From contig JASWHV010000017.1 of assembly GCA_030760725.1 (NCBI GenBank), positions 11,758,959 to 11,822,958 on the forward strand: DNA of 64,000 nucleotides, read 5' to 3'. Below, one piece after another: positions 22,258 to 33,403 of this stretch. Both the position numbers and the translations under genes were made by a program. This DNA is from Neostapfia colusana (Eukaryota > Streptophyta > Magnoliopsida > Poales > Poaceae). A model generated the notes under the pieces. That model had not been told where the DNA came from. It saw only the letters and a list, made by a program, of their open reading frames with translations, and searched no databases. Positions within the stretch are counted from its first letter, which is position 1. Each line of letters starts with the position of its first letter.

Positions 22258-23278
22258 TGTTGGAATAATTTGGGCAAGGCCCATTGATTACCCAAATTAA
22301 TCCTATTAATTTTAAGACCCACATTAATGCTATGTGACTAAACTATTTAGTCCCACATGGGTAGTTGAAGAGGATTCTGACCAACTTAAATAGGTGGACT
22401 ATTCCTCTCTATTTGAGAAGTTGGAAAGAAGATAAGGGAGTGCCACACGCGCGCCGAGCCGTGCCGTGCGCGACGCGCACGCGTCACACGCATTTTCGCG
22501 TGAGAAAATCGCGTGACTTGTGACTTGCGACGAGCGGCGTGTGCGTGTGTGAAGAAATTGCTGCATCATTCTTATTGCGTTGAGTTAAATATTTTTTACC
22601 GTTTCTGAGAATTGAATCAACTCAATTATGATGGTGAATTAAATACAGACATTATTAGTAACCGACATATTAAAACAGACGTTACTAATAACTGACATAT
22701 TAAAACAGAGAATTAATCTCGCGCAATAAAGCTGATTCAGTATTTCTCAGCCTATATAAGGCGCTCCTCATTCACCCTGGAATACACACTTCACTACTAT
22801 CGTTGCGCACTCTGCATTCCCATCGCAAGTCTCTGCGCGCACAGAACTTGCGAGAGCAGGCCTCCGAAATTTCGTCTAGCTGCGATATTTGCACGGGTAG
22901 GCGGACGATCAAGTTTTTGGGAAGCGCAACTCTGCGCGACTGCTCGCTTGTACGAACGACTACTACCTGGTGAAGGACGTTCGTGGGACTTCACTGCTTC
23001 TAGTCTTCCTGCCTCAACTAACGATCAACTACTTCAAGCAGCTCAACATGTCAACTGTTGGAAACGGCACCGCCGGTGCCTCCGGCACTGGTCCTGCCTC
23101 AGGGTACAATCTGATGCTCTCACATTCATTTGTTGTGTTCTTTCTGTTCCTATACAGATTAAGCGTGAACACAAACAATCCTTATGAAGCCATAATATTG
23201 CTTATTTTCAATTATATCATGATTATCTTTATTACTTTTGGAATTAAAATTTACCGTAAAATGCCTAAATATCTAACA
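22258..23278 (+). repeat. 3' LTR of the recent copia element
   Basis: 1021 bp, the same length as the 5' copy with only substitutions, mostly C/T and G/A. TATA box at 22752-22761. The LTR ORF is also open here and runs a few codons into the flank (stop near 23326). Confidence 0.93.
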
Positions 23279-23283
23279 GGATT

Positions 23284-23706
23284 AATTAGAATTCGTCACG
23301 TTAAACCCTGCTATCTCGCCGTTTAAATGAGCTATCTAGGTTTGGGCCGCTGCTGGGTTTCAACGGTCTTCGTCCAGAACCGACACGAGGACGACGAAAT
23401 GCCGGCGGCCAGAGAATCCGTGAGCTCGCTGGCCGGTCAAAGTGAGAAGGATGGGAAGGAGCGGCATGCAGGCGGCCGATGCTCGACGCAAACGACCAAT
23501 CGTTTTCCGGCGGTCAGACATGCATGGATCCTTGGGCTCAACTTGCATTGCATTGGCCAGCCGCCACCGCCATCGCGGCTAAAAACTCCTTCGGCCTCCA
23601 GAACTTCTGACTTAGAGCAACGTTAAACTGCTGACTTAGAGAACATGGTGACTGGAGCTTTTAGCCGGCGAAACGACAAACCAGTCAGCTGCCTGTTGAT
23701 CAGTAG
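23284..23706. other. intergenic stretch, no gene recognised
   Basis: Unique-looking sequence of mixed composition between the copia and the MULE-type element. A 99-residue frame at 23327-23626 shows no recognisable domain. Confidence 0.5.
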
Positions 23707-24344
23707 TTTGGGAAAGGCATAATAGCAAAGTTGGTCCTCCAACTTTGGTTAAAGGATCAATTTTGTCCCTCAACTATCAAAGTGTCTAATTTTATCCTTA
23801 AACTTAGAGGTTTAGATCTAATTTAGTCATTTGTATGAGTTGGACATCCATATAAGCACGCTTAGTCAACTTGGGCTCTGACTGAAAAAATGTCTATTAT
23901 ACCCTTAGCTTTTATGTGCATTAATGTACATGCACGTGCTGCTTTTACATAACCTCCATATAGATTTATTCTTTACATGGGCCAGTTTTGTTCTAGCTGA
24001 CAATCACGTGATGGTGATTAAAGAAAATATAAATTTCAAAGTAATTGATTTGCAATACATGTTCAAAAGTTTTAAATGAAATGAGTACAGGTTACACAAA
24101 ACATTGTCTAATAGTGAAAGTACAAGATGCTCTTCTCTACTACAAAAACAGGGTAGGGAAGAATTCATGCGCTGAGTTAGGGCAAAATGGACATTTTCTT
24201 GAATGATTAGGGATGGAGCTGACTAGGAGCACCAACGTGTATGTCCATCTCGTATAAGGCTTGCACATGTGGACTGCCAACTCAGACAAAGGACTAAATT
24301 GAACTTGAACACTAAAGTTTCACTATATGAAAATCAACATTTTA

Positions 24345-24620
24345 CGACGGCTGCATTTATTTACGTGGGTCAGCCATCGTAAATTAACGTACTTACGACG
24401 GCCCGTGGTAGCCGTCGTAAGTTAGCAAAGTTTGCTAACTTACGACGGCCGTTGGCTCTCAGCCGTCGTAAATAATAAGACCGACGGAATTTAATGTATA
24501 ACTTACGACGGTCGGAACCTTGGCCATCGTAAGTAAGTAAAATGTCAGAATTTAATCACTATTTAGGACAGCTAAATCCTAAACCGTCGTAAGTTAAGAA
24601 GCCGTCGTAAATAAAGAACA
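24345..24620. repeat. 5' subterminal repeats of the CACTA element
   Basis: Copies of acgacggc and gccgtcgtaa lie in alternating orientation, often as facing pairs, e.g. acttacgacggcccg ... agccgtcgtaagt around 24391-24422. Confidence 0.85.
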
Positions 24621-24654
24621 TAACCCTACATCTCGCGGGCCACGCGCGCGGCCC

Positions 24655-25075
24655 ACTCACACGCGCGACCCGCCGACTGCCGCTACCACAGCTCATCCTC
24701 GCCCTCGCCGAGCCGTGACGCCTCCGCCGCCACGCCCCGCCCTGCCGCCCCGCCGCGCACCGCTGTCCCGTGCCCCGCCCCTCCGCAGCGCCGCCCCGCG
24801 CCCTGCCGCAGCCGCCCCACGCCCCTGCCGCAGCGCCGCCCCGCGCCCCTGCCGCAGCGCTGCCCCGCGCCCCGCCGCAGCGCCGCCCCGCGCCCCGCCC
24901 CGCCACGCTGCCTCCGGCGCCCCACCCCGCAGCACCGCCCCACCGCGCTCCCACGTCGCTGCACCGCCCAGCCCTACCTCCCCTCGCGCTGCGTGCCGTT
25001 GCGCTGTGCCGGTCCGCCTCCACACCGTGCACCGCCCGCCTCGCTGCCTCCACCGTGAGGTAAGCAGCCCGCCTC
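24655..25075. repeat. GC-rich minisatellite in the CACTA element
   Basis: Units of about 22-24 bp with the pattern gccccgcgcccctgccgcagc are repeated with variation. Long open frames here on both strands (Ala/Arg/Pro-rich) follow from composition. Confidence 0.7.
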
Positions 25076-25918
25076 CCTCCCCCCCTCGGCTGGCGACCTC
25101 TATGGCCGGCCGCCAGCGCCCCCACGCCGGCCTCCATTACCGACCATGGAGGCAACCGAGAAAGCTCGGTTTTTTTTTAATTACCAATTGTTTAGTGGCT
25201 AATTGTTTAGATTATGCTTATTTGGGTTTGATTGTTTAGTGGATACTTTTTTAGATTTAGATGAATTGATACGCTTAGATTTAATTATTGCCCTAGGTTT
25301 ATTTGAATTGCTAGCTAGGTGTAATTTTTTAATTGCTTAGAATTGATAAGCTTGTTAACTATGGTAATTATGCTTGTTTAGATAAATTATTAATTGCTTA
25401 GATGATTAATGCATATGAGTTAATAGTTTAATTAATTATTATTTAATTACTATTTTGATTGTTTGAGTGTTTAAGTACTATATGTACATAAATGGGCTTC
25501 GGACCAGTTTGGCCCAACACAACCCATTTAGGGCCCGACACGACTCATTTGGTAATGTATGTGTCTACACAAGCATGGGGTGAACAACTTAGGCCGCCTC
25601 GCCCTGCCGCCGCGCCTTCCCACCGCCGCGCCTCCTCACCGCCACGCCCTGCCCTGCCACCGTGTCGCTCCGCCGCACCGCCTCTTGGGGCATAACTTAG
25701 GACGGCTGACCCATTTCTCTGTCTCTCTCTCGTTCTTTCCTTCTGTATCTCGTTCTTTACTTCTCTCTCGTTCTTTCCTGTCTCTCTTTTAAATGACTCA
25801 AAATGAATGATTGACGTAAAACTATAAAATATGCGTCACCCGTTTCGAACCGACCCGTCTCACATGTGTTATGCATGTGAGGCATGTAGGTTTGGAATTG
25901 TCCCTTTTGGACAGCTTG

Positions 25919-26111
25919 AGAGTGACCGAGAGGGCGTGCTTATGATGAGACGCGAGTCTAGATTTGGACGTAGTTTCAACATCGTGACCCTAATGTTCTC
26001 CGCTGCACCATTTTCGGATGTGTAGTTGGAGAACAGCGGGGTTATGCTGCCAAAATTTTATCTGAATCTAGACCCGTGTCTTGTCATAAGCACGTTCCTC
26101 TCGGTCACTCT
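25919..26111. repeat. long imperfect hairpin in the CACTA leader
   Basis: agagtgaccgagagg at 25919 pairs with cctctcggtcactct ending at 26111. The arms of about 45 bp (25919-25963 and 26067-26111) pair with a handful of mismatches around a ~100-nt loop. Confidence 0.75.
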
Positions 26112-26214
26112 TGGGTGGGTTTAGTACCTATCTTTTCCAATAGATGTTGGGTCGTGACATAAATAAATTATAAAGTAACTATAATTTCCTTGATATTAAA
26201 CTGCAGATTCAGAC

Positions 26215-26379
26215 ATGGGTGAGGACCGTAGGTTGATGTATACCGGTTGGAAGAACAGTTCTGTTAGTCACTCGGATGAGTGGTTCGCCAAGACAGATGC
26301 TTTTGTAGATCGAGCTTTTTCATTGTCAATGATCGGTAAGGTGCGGTGCCCATGTACGAAATGCCGGAATACCAAGTAA
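26215..26379 (+). pseudogene. CACTA transposase N-terminal exon (transposase-associated domain)
   Basis: ATG at 26215 lies eight bases after a good acceptor (ctgcag). It encodes about 54 residues: MYTGWKNSS, SHSDEWFAKTDAFVDRAFS and GKVRCPCTKCRN. This is the N-terminal transposase-associated zinc-binding domain of plant TNP2-type CACTA transposases, with Cys-Pro-Cys and a following Cys. The exon ends at a donor-like accaa/gtaagt, where the unspliced frame meets a stop (26377-26379). The remaining transposase has been deleted and the 3' subterminal repeats follow at once. Confidence 0.8.
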
Positions 26380-26389
26380 GTTAGCCTCA

Positions 26390-26650
26390 GTTACTTACGA
26401 CGGCACTGATCAAGCCGTCGTAAGTAAAGTGGCTTGCGCCACCACGTGGCCTGGGTCGTTACTTACGACGTATGCGCGACGCCATCATAAGTTATTTAAC
26501 TTACGACGGTAGCCGTTGTAAGTTAGCTTATTTACGATAAAATAATTACCTCGGCTCGTCACTGTCATAAGTAACGAAATACCATCGTAACTTAGCTACT
26601 TATGACGGTTTATGACTTAATTACGACGGCTCCGGCCGTCATAAGTCAGT
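26390..26650. repeat. 3' subterminal repeats of the CACTA element
   Basis: Further copies of acttacgacggc and its complement; several are mutated (accatcgtaac, cgtcataag). Confidence 0.8.
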
Positions 26651-27026
26651 TGTATCCCTGTAGTGTTTATAGATAAAATTGGTCGCATTAAGAGTTGAGG
26701 GACTAAATTGAGCCTCTCACCAAAGGAGAATGACACAATTGAACATTCTGCCTTTGGGAAAAGGAAAATTGTTGCTTCAGCTTAAGAAAATAAGATAGCA
26801 ATTCAGTGGTATGACTCTTTCCACAACCACAATTCTAAGGTCGTCCTTTTTTTATGTGTGCGTGAAAGCCAAACCTACAAACCCACGCACACATCCAATC
26901 TCAATAGAAATTCACAAGACACTAGTTGAACAAATCTTGAGATTAACAAAGTCATCACAGACATATAGCCGTGTACAAACATGGCCTTTCGCTAGAATAA
27001 TAGTTCACTGTAAATGACATAACATC

Positions 27027-27450
27027 CATTATAAACAAGATCCAATACAACAACAATTTTTTTTTGTTTCAAGCACGTTGAGGTAGGTTAGATATGAAAC
27101 CCAAACTGGGTTTCATATCTATAAGAATGGCTGGTTTTGATGTTGGCTCTCTAAGTCTATAAAACCCTCCTTCTTTACCCGGGCTTAGGATCGGCTATAC
27201 CTACTAAGACATAGACGGAGTTATAAACAAGATCCAATATTAAAACACAATTAAGAAACTCTTCTTCTTCTTTTACAAAACCTTTGTCTCAAGCGTGTTG
27301 AGGTAGGCTAGATATAAAATCCAAACTGGTTTCATATCCATAGTAATGGCTGATTTTGACGCTGACTCACCAAATCTATCACAACCCTCCTCCTTTACCC
27401 AGGCTTGGGGCCTATGATACCTATAAAGGCATAGTCGGAGTTAATTATAA
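27027..27450. repeat. two tandem copies of an unclassified ~210-bp repeat
   Basis: Shared blocks in order: ttataaacaagatccaata; aagc(a/g)(c/t)gttgaggtagg; ccaaactgg; ggct(g)gttttga; ccctcctt/cctttaccc; ggcttggg-like; gcatag(t)cggagtta. The gttgaggtagg block recurs 220 bp apart (27077 and 27297). The copies are clearly diverged. Family not identified. Confidence 0.7.
27091..27119. repeat. perfect hairpin
   Basis: gatatgaaaccca / tgggtttcatatc are 13-bp arms around a 3-nt loop (aac). The second repeat copy (27311 on) has lost the pairing. Confidence 0.85.
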
Positions 27451-27862
27451 AACACAATTATATTTTTTAAAGAAGAGTTAATTTTATAAAACCATAATAT
27501 TTGTCTCTTGTTTAAGAAAATCTCCACTCTGGGGAACTATGATTATTTATAGTTTCTAGAACACAAATCCATAACTTTTAGTCTTTGGTCCCATATGTAC
27601 TTCACTGCTGGCCCTATATGGTATTAGCCCTTTGGGTGACATGTGGGGCCACAGCAAAAAGTTGTGGGTTTTTTGAAATTGAACCATTTAAGAAAAAGAT
27701 ATTGGCCTTTGCAGTGCATGAGGAGCCAGAGGTTTTCAAATCACACTACGTAGTACTCGACCATATGAGAATACTCGCGAGGAAATAAAACACATCTGCC
27801 ACATGCAAACAACCCGTGTAAAACAGGAACTTCATAGTTTAAGGAACATGTGACTATGGAAG

Positions 27863-28377
27863 TGTTGGTGATATGCCCAAGAGACAATCATATCAATTCG
27901 GGTTAAAGGCCTATTGGATATTCGATCCATAAGCATTCAGGGTACTAATGGACCTGCAACCTAAAAGCCCATTAGTACGCCTATAAATACGAGGGATAGG
28001 GTTAGGGGATGATGACCACCACTCCACCACGTGAAAAGCCCAAGGCGCCACCACTCGCAGGCCTCACGCCGAGACCCTTGCCGCGCACGCGGTGCAAGCA
28101 CACTAGCGCACGACGTTCCTCGCTGTACCTGTGGACTCCGTGGAGGCGCTGCTGCTACTGCTGTGCTGATCGGCCACGACGAACATAATAGTCTACCTGC
28201 TACTGTGACGAGGACGTGGAAGAGACGAACGTGGCAGTCTACTTCCCCTACACCGATGTGAGTCTGCGTTCCGCTGCACTGCGCGTCTAGTGGTAAAGAT
28301 CTATGACCTCTGTACTCGCATGTTTCCTGGGTGACGCGGTACAATGGCTAGAGTAGCGTACCGGCGATTAACCAACA
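27863..28377 (+). repeat. 5' LTR of the degenerate copia element
   Basis: 515 bp, tgttggtgatat ... ttaaccaaca, with TATA box ctataaata at 27981-27989. It is followed by gcgacatcagagcc (28378-28391), a mutated form of the TGGTATCAGAGCC primer site. Confidence 0.88.
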
Positions 28378-28391
28378 GCGACATCAGAGCC

Positions 28392-29524
28392 GACTTTTAG
28401 TTTTTGGTTTGGATCTTGTTAGTAGATGTGATCTACTAGTAAAGAACCACCTGTAATCTACTAGTAAAATTCGATGAGATTTTCATAGTGATTTCATAGA
28501 TGTGATATATGTAATTCCGTTTGGTGTTCAGGGCGCTACCCTGAAACCCGCGGGAGGTGGCTCCCCCCTCGACCCCCCGCCCGCTATAGCGATTACATAA
28601 TATCGTTTCATGCTAGAAGGCGTTCTACGTTTAACTCCTTTTTGCAGGGAATGATATGTATGGTATGGCCTTATTGTGATATGATGATCTGTGTGTAATA
28701 TTCATGCAGCCTGCGTGTTGCAAATTTAACACAACCGGGTTGAGATTGTCATATAATTGTATAACAACCTGCGTGTCGACCTGTGATGCTTGATCTCTCA
28801 TATAATTTATTTGGTAGCTATTAGATGTATTAGCTTCTTTTATATTTATAGAGATGTCTTCAAGCATGATGGAGATGGTGATCACCACAGATAGTGAGAC
28901 ACGACAACTTAGATCATGATGGAACCATGTCGATGGAGGCCACTATGATTCTAAAGGCCATATTATTCACAATGTGATATGATCATACGCCTGTGATGTT
29001 TATTTATTACTATTCTATTTATGTTTTTTATATGGTGAATGTTTTGTCATGATAGATTATCTTCCCTCGTAAAAGTTGAGTATTTGATGTTATTTACTAA
29101 TAGCTGCACCTATGTTGTTTTGATCGTTGTGTGGTAGGTTTGCCAAAGCAAAATACCATCATCTATCATAATGCGTAGGGTAAATGTTGGACATTCATAT
29201 GCATAGTGTTGGTTTACTCAATAGAGCTATCAAAACGGTTTTGGGTTTTATGGCATAAAGTTGGGAGCTGGGGCATTGGATGTCACCCAACAAATAAGTC
29301 ATATAGAGATATGATTAACAATTGTTGTTTACCTATGTCACTAATTTTCTAGCAGTGAAGCCAAACCTCACTAGAAATTAGTGAATATGGATCTTGGACC
29401 ACTATGTGACGTTAGAGGGAGGACGATACTCATATAGTGGTGGTATCTTTTATTAAACTGTTAATAGAAGATTGGTACATAACATAGTTCTAAAATATTG
29501 CGTATTTATTTTCTACTATAGATC
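28392..29524 (+). other. long leader of the copia element
   Basis: About 1.1 kb between primer site and gag without an ORF. A C-rich patch lies at 28530-28585. Confidence 0.6.
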
Positions 29525-30674
29525 ATGTCTGCTAGAACAATTCCAATTTCAATTTTTGATCTGTGCTTGAAAAGGAAAATCTCAATGGAGCTAACTATAT
29601 CTATTAGTATCGCAACCTGAGAATCGTTATTAGGCAAGAGAAAACCGAGTACGTTCTTCAGCAACCATACCCCGATGACATCCTAGGTGATGCAACTGTT
29701 GCAGCACGTAGAGCTTATCAGAAGCACTGCGATGATGCGCTTAACGTAAGCTGCCTCATGCCCGCCACTATGTTCCCTGATATGCAGAAACAGTATGAGC
29801 ATACAGATGCTTATTCTATGATTGAGGGGCTGCGTGGAATGTTTGAGAACCAAGCTAGACTGAGAGATACAACATCTCAAAGTCCTTATTCTCATTCAAG
29901 CTGGCGGAGGGTAGCCCGGTCAACCCTCATGTATTCAAAATGATTGGTTACATTGAGACTTTGAGCAAACTTGGTTCTGAACTCAAGGATGATCTGGCTA
30001 TTGACGTTGTTCTCCAGTCGCTCCCACCAAGCTACGAGCCGTTTATATTGAATTTTCAAATGAATGGCATGGAGAAAACGTTGGTTGAATCGCATGGGAT
30101 GCTTAAAATAGCTGAAGAAAGCATTAAGAAAAATGGCACTCATGTGATGGTGGTTCAGAAACAGAATAAAACGAAGAAGCGTGTGACGCATCCTAAAGGC
30201 GAAGGCAAGGGAAAGGTTCTCGATGGGTCCTCAAGCTCAAAGTCTAAGCAAAAGAGCAAATATGACCCTTCTCCTGATGATGAATGGTTTCACTGTCATG
30301 CTAAGGGGCATTGCTCAAGGAACTGCAAAAAGTACTTTGAGGATCTAAAGAAAAAGAAGGGAAGTGAGACTTCCAATTCAGGTGTAAATGTTATAGAATC
30401 TAATATTGCATTATATTCTAGTGAATCATTGGTATTTTATACCGGATCGATGATTCACACTTGCAAATCGTTGCATGGTCTATGTGAGACTAGGAGATTT
30501 ACAAAAGGCGAGTTGGATGTTCGTGTCGGCAATGGAGGAAAGGTTGCGGTCATAGCTGTCGGGACCTACCACTTATCATTACCTTCAGGATTGATTTTGG
30601 AATTGAATAATTATTATTTCATTCCTACTTTGAGCAAGAACATTATCTCTTCTTCATGTTTAGAAAAAAAATGA
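29525..30674 (+). pseudogene. copia Gag and protease start, broken
   Basis: ATG at 29525 gives MSARTIPIS, then a shift into LNGANYI, with a stop (tag) at the usual tryptophan of the 'YxxW' region. Gag continues through CLMPATMFPDMQKQYEH. Another frameshift occurs near 29935, after which 29940-30674 encodes the second half of Gag (DVVLQSLPPSYEPFILNF) and a damaged zinc knuckle CHCHAKGHCSRNC, where C-F-x-C is usual. The protease site is YTGS where DTG/DSG is expected, so the catalytic aspartate is lost. The frame ends in an A-run frameshift at 30661-30672. Confidence 0.85.
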
Positions 30675-30799
30675 TGGTTCTGAGATTGTTATAAAGAACA
30701 AATGTTGTTCTATTTATTACAATTATATTTTCTATCCCAATGTCCATTGGTGAATGGATTATATGCTCTTGATCTTGAGTATAAAACTGTTTGTACCAT

Positions 30800-31690
30800 T
30801 AATACCAAAAGGGCTTGACGAAATGATCTAAATCCAACTTTCATTTGACATTGTCGCTTAGGTCATATAAATAAGAAACACATTGAAAAACTTCATAAAT
30901 ATGGTTTACTAAGCTCATTTGATTTTGAATCAGTTGACACATGCGAGCCTTGTTTGCTTGGGAAGATGACCAAAGCACCCTTCACTGGTTAGAGTGAGAG
31001 GGCGAGTGACTTGTTGGGATTTATACATACCGATGTATGTGGACCAATGAGTTCAATAGCCATAGGTGTTTTTTAGTACTTCATCATGTTTACCGATGAC
31101 TTTAGTAGATATGGATATGTCTATCTAATGAGGCACAAGTCTAAATTCTTTAAAAAGTTAAGAGAAATTCAGAATGAAGTACAAAATCAATTGGACAAGC
31201 TAATTAAACTTCTACGATCTGATCGTGGGGGTGAGTATTTGAGCGATGAATTTCATGATCATTTAAAACAATGTGGAATTGTTCCACAGTTGACTCCACT
31301 TGGAACGCCTCAATGGAATGGGGTGCCCAAGCGGAGGAACCGAACCTTGTTAGACATGGTTAGATTGATGACGAGTCAAACAGATCTTCCACGATCCTTT
31401 TGGGGTTATGCTTTTGAAACTACTGCCTTTACACTGAACAGAGTCCTAAATAAGTCTGTTGAGAAGACACCATATGATATGTGGACCGGGAAACGTCTCG
31501 GATTGTCTTTCCTCGAAGTTTGGGGGTATGATGCTAATGCCAAATGTTTGATGTCAGACAAACTCACTCCCAAATTAGACAAATGCTTTTTTGTGGGATA
31601 TACTATAGAAACCAAAGGATATTATTTTTATAATAAAAAGAGGGTAAAGTGTTTACTGCTTGCAATGGTGTCTTCTTGGAGATAGAGATT
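30800..31690 (+). pseudogene. copia integrase, inactive
   Basis: The GAG-pre-integrase remnant is around 30840-30990 (HCRLGHINKKHIEKL-like, with stops). The integrase core has HTDVCGP near 31027 and RSDRGGEY near 31220, so two aspartates are kept. The third acidic residue is replaced: PQWNGVPKRRNRT carries lysine where glutamate is normal. A stop lies at about 31074, before MFTDDFSRYGYV. Strand transfer would not be possible. Confidence 0.85.
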
Positions 31691-31915
31691 CTCTCACAAG
31701 GAGTTAGTGGGAGCAAGGTGCATATTGAAGAAATTCAAAAAATATCTGAAAATGTTTCAGCACCCTATGATCCTATACATCATGTACAAGATGTTGTGCA
31801 ACCAATTGACGAAACACCAGCCCCACGAAGGTCTACAAGGGCACGTTGTGCGACTGAAAAGTTAACACTTCTAACTACAGAGCAGCATGACATAATATTT
31901 TTTAGACAATAATGA

Positions 31916-32950
31916 GCCTACGACCTATAACGAAGCAATAAAGGGACCCAACTCTGAGAAATAGCTTGGAGCCATGGAATCCGAAATTGAATTCATGCAT
32001 GAAAATCAAGTTTGGAACTTGGTTGATCCAATCGAAGGTGTGAGATCTATCAATTATAAATGGATTTTCAAGAAAAAGACTGACATAGATGAAAATGTTC
32101 ACCTCTATAGAGTGTGATTGGTGGCAAAATATTTCAAACAAATTTAAGGTGTTGATTATGATGGAACTTTTTTGCCCGTCGCAATGGTAAAGTCTGTTCG
32201 GATTCTCCTAGCAATTGCTGCATATTTTGATTATGAAATATGGAAAATGGATGTCAAAACATCCTTTCTTAATGGAAGTTCGACTAAGCATGTGTACATG
32301 ACACAACCTGAGGGTTTTGTCGATTCTAAAAATGCTAGTAAAATATGCAAACTTCAAAAGTCCATTTATGGATTGAAGAAGCATCTCAGAGTTGGAATCT
32401 ACGTTTTGATGAAGTTGTAAAAGGGTTTGGTTTCATCAAGAACGCAGAAGAACCTTGTATTTACAAGAAGTTAGTGGGAGCACACATGTATTTATGGTCC
32501 TATATGTAGATGCCATATTATTGATCAGAAATGACATTCCAATGCTTGATGATGTTAAATTCTCATTAAGAAAAAGTTTCTCAATGAAGGATTTAGGAGA
32601 GACAACGTACATTTTGGGTATAAAGATCTATAGAGATAGATCTAAAAGGCTAATTGGATTAAGCCAAGATACATATATTGACAAAATATTGAATCGATTC
32701 AATATGCAAGATTCCAATAAAGGTTTCTTGCCAATGTCACATGGTATTACTCTAAGCAAGAGTCAGTGTCCTTCGACACTTAATGAGCAAAGAAGAATGA
32801 GATCGATTCCTTATGCTTCGGCTATTGGATCCATCATGTATGCCATGCTATGTACACGCCCATATGTATCCTATGCTTTAAGCATCATGAAGAGATATTA
32901 ATCAGATTATGGGGAAACTCATTGAACGATTGTCAAAAACATCCTTAAGT
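31916..32950 (+). pseudogene. copia reverse transcriptase, inactive
   Basis: Begins near 31974 with MESEIEFMHENQVW and contains stops at about 32116 and 32142. VARLTT-type sequence is changed to VAMVKSVRILL, and MDVKTSFLNG is kept. The catalytic box is YVDA (32505-32516) instead of YVDD. GLKKHLRVG replaces the usual KQASR(S)W segment with a frameshift near 32385. A stop lies at 32899-32901 before RNase H. Confidence 0.88.
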
Positions 32951-32952
32951 AC

Positions 32953-33403
32953 TTGAGAAAAACTAAGGATGCGTTCTTAGTGTTTGGAGGTGAAGAAGAG
33001 CTCGTTGTAAAAGGTTACACCGATGCTAGCTTCCAAACTGATAAGGATGATTCTAGATCGCAATTCGGTTTTGTATTCTGCCTCAATGGAGGGGCAGTGA
33101 CCTGGAAAAGTTCCAAGCAAGACATAGTAGCAGATTCAACGATGGAGGCGGAGTATATTGCAGCTTCTGGAGCTGCAAAGGAAGTTGTTTGGATCAGAAA
33201 ACTTGTTTCTGAGTTGGGTGTTGTTCCTAGTGCGTCCAGTTCCGTGGATCTCTATTGTGACAATAGTGGAGCCATCGCACAGGCAAAAGAGCTTAGATCA
33301 CACAAAAGATCCAAACACATACTACGACGTTACCACCTCATTCGAGAGATCATCGACTGAGCTGATGTGCAGATATACAAGGTGCACACAGATTTGAATG
33401 TTG
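32953..33403 (+). pseudogene. copia RNase H, interrupted by an hAT element
   Basis: The 135-residue frame has GYTDASF, STMEAEYIAA and CDNSGAIAQAKE, so the acidic residues are present. After a stop at 33358-33360 the C-terminal DPLTKPLPQ motif reappears only at about 35781-35810, beyond the hAT insertion. The original chain is thus split by 2.4 kb. Confidence 0.85.

Larger units (their letters stand above)
16775..23278 (+). mobile_element. Full-length, recent Ty1/copia retrotransposon
   Basis: 6504 bp with two LTRs of identical length (1021 bp; 16775-17795 and 22258-23278) and a perfect target duplication ggatt (16770-16774 and 23279-23283). I counted about 21 base differences between the LTRs by eye, near 2%. 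At the commonly used grass LTR rate of 1.3e-8 per site per year that gives an insertion under about a million years ago. Gag, protease, integrase, reverse transcriptase and RNase H are all present in one frame broken by one stop. A polypurine tract (ggtgggga) precedes the 3' LTR. No standard tRNA primer site follows the 5' LTR. Confidence 0.95.
24321..26665 (+). mobile_element. CACTA element, internally deleted
   Basis: Termini are CACTATATG (24321) and CCCTGTAGTG (26665), flanked by the 3-bp duplication ttt (24318-24320 and 26666-26668). Subterminal regions 24345-24620 and 26390-26650 carry many direct and inverted copies of acttacgacggc / gccgtcgtaagt, the kind of array that CACTA transposase binds. 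The interior holds a GC-rich minisatellite, a hairpin and one exon of the transposase. The bulk of the transposase is missing, so the copy is non-autonomous. Confidence 0.9.
23716..26752. mobile_element. MULE-type non-autonomous element, host of a CACTA insertion
   Basis: Ends ggcataatag (23716) and cattctgcc (26752) are flanked by the 9-bp duplication tttgggaaa (23707-23715 and 26753-26761), the size made by Mutator-like transposases. The two ends are imperfect inverted repeats over about 100 bp: 23736-23800 pairs with 26670-26735, sharing caattttgtccctcaact-like sequence. With the nested CACTA element removed it is about 690 bp and carries no coding sequence. Confidence 0.8.
26762..27857. 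other. intergenic stretch with a duplicated repeat
   Basis: No gene. Two copies of a dispersed grass repeat lie at 27027-27225 and 27220-27450 (listed separately). The remainder is AT-rich with only short frames. Confidence 0.55.

Noticed and set aside
24559..25239. Long Ala/Arg/Gly-rich frames on both strands
   Set aside because: Composition artefact of a GC-rich minisatellite in the CACTA element.
27961..28344. 127-codon minus-strand frame in a copia LTR
   Set aside because: It is antisense within the 5' LTR, is not conserved in the 3' LTR, and shows no domain.
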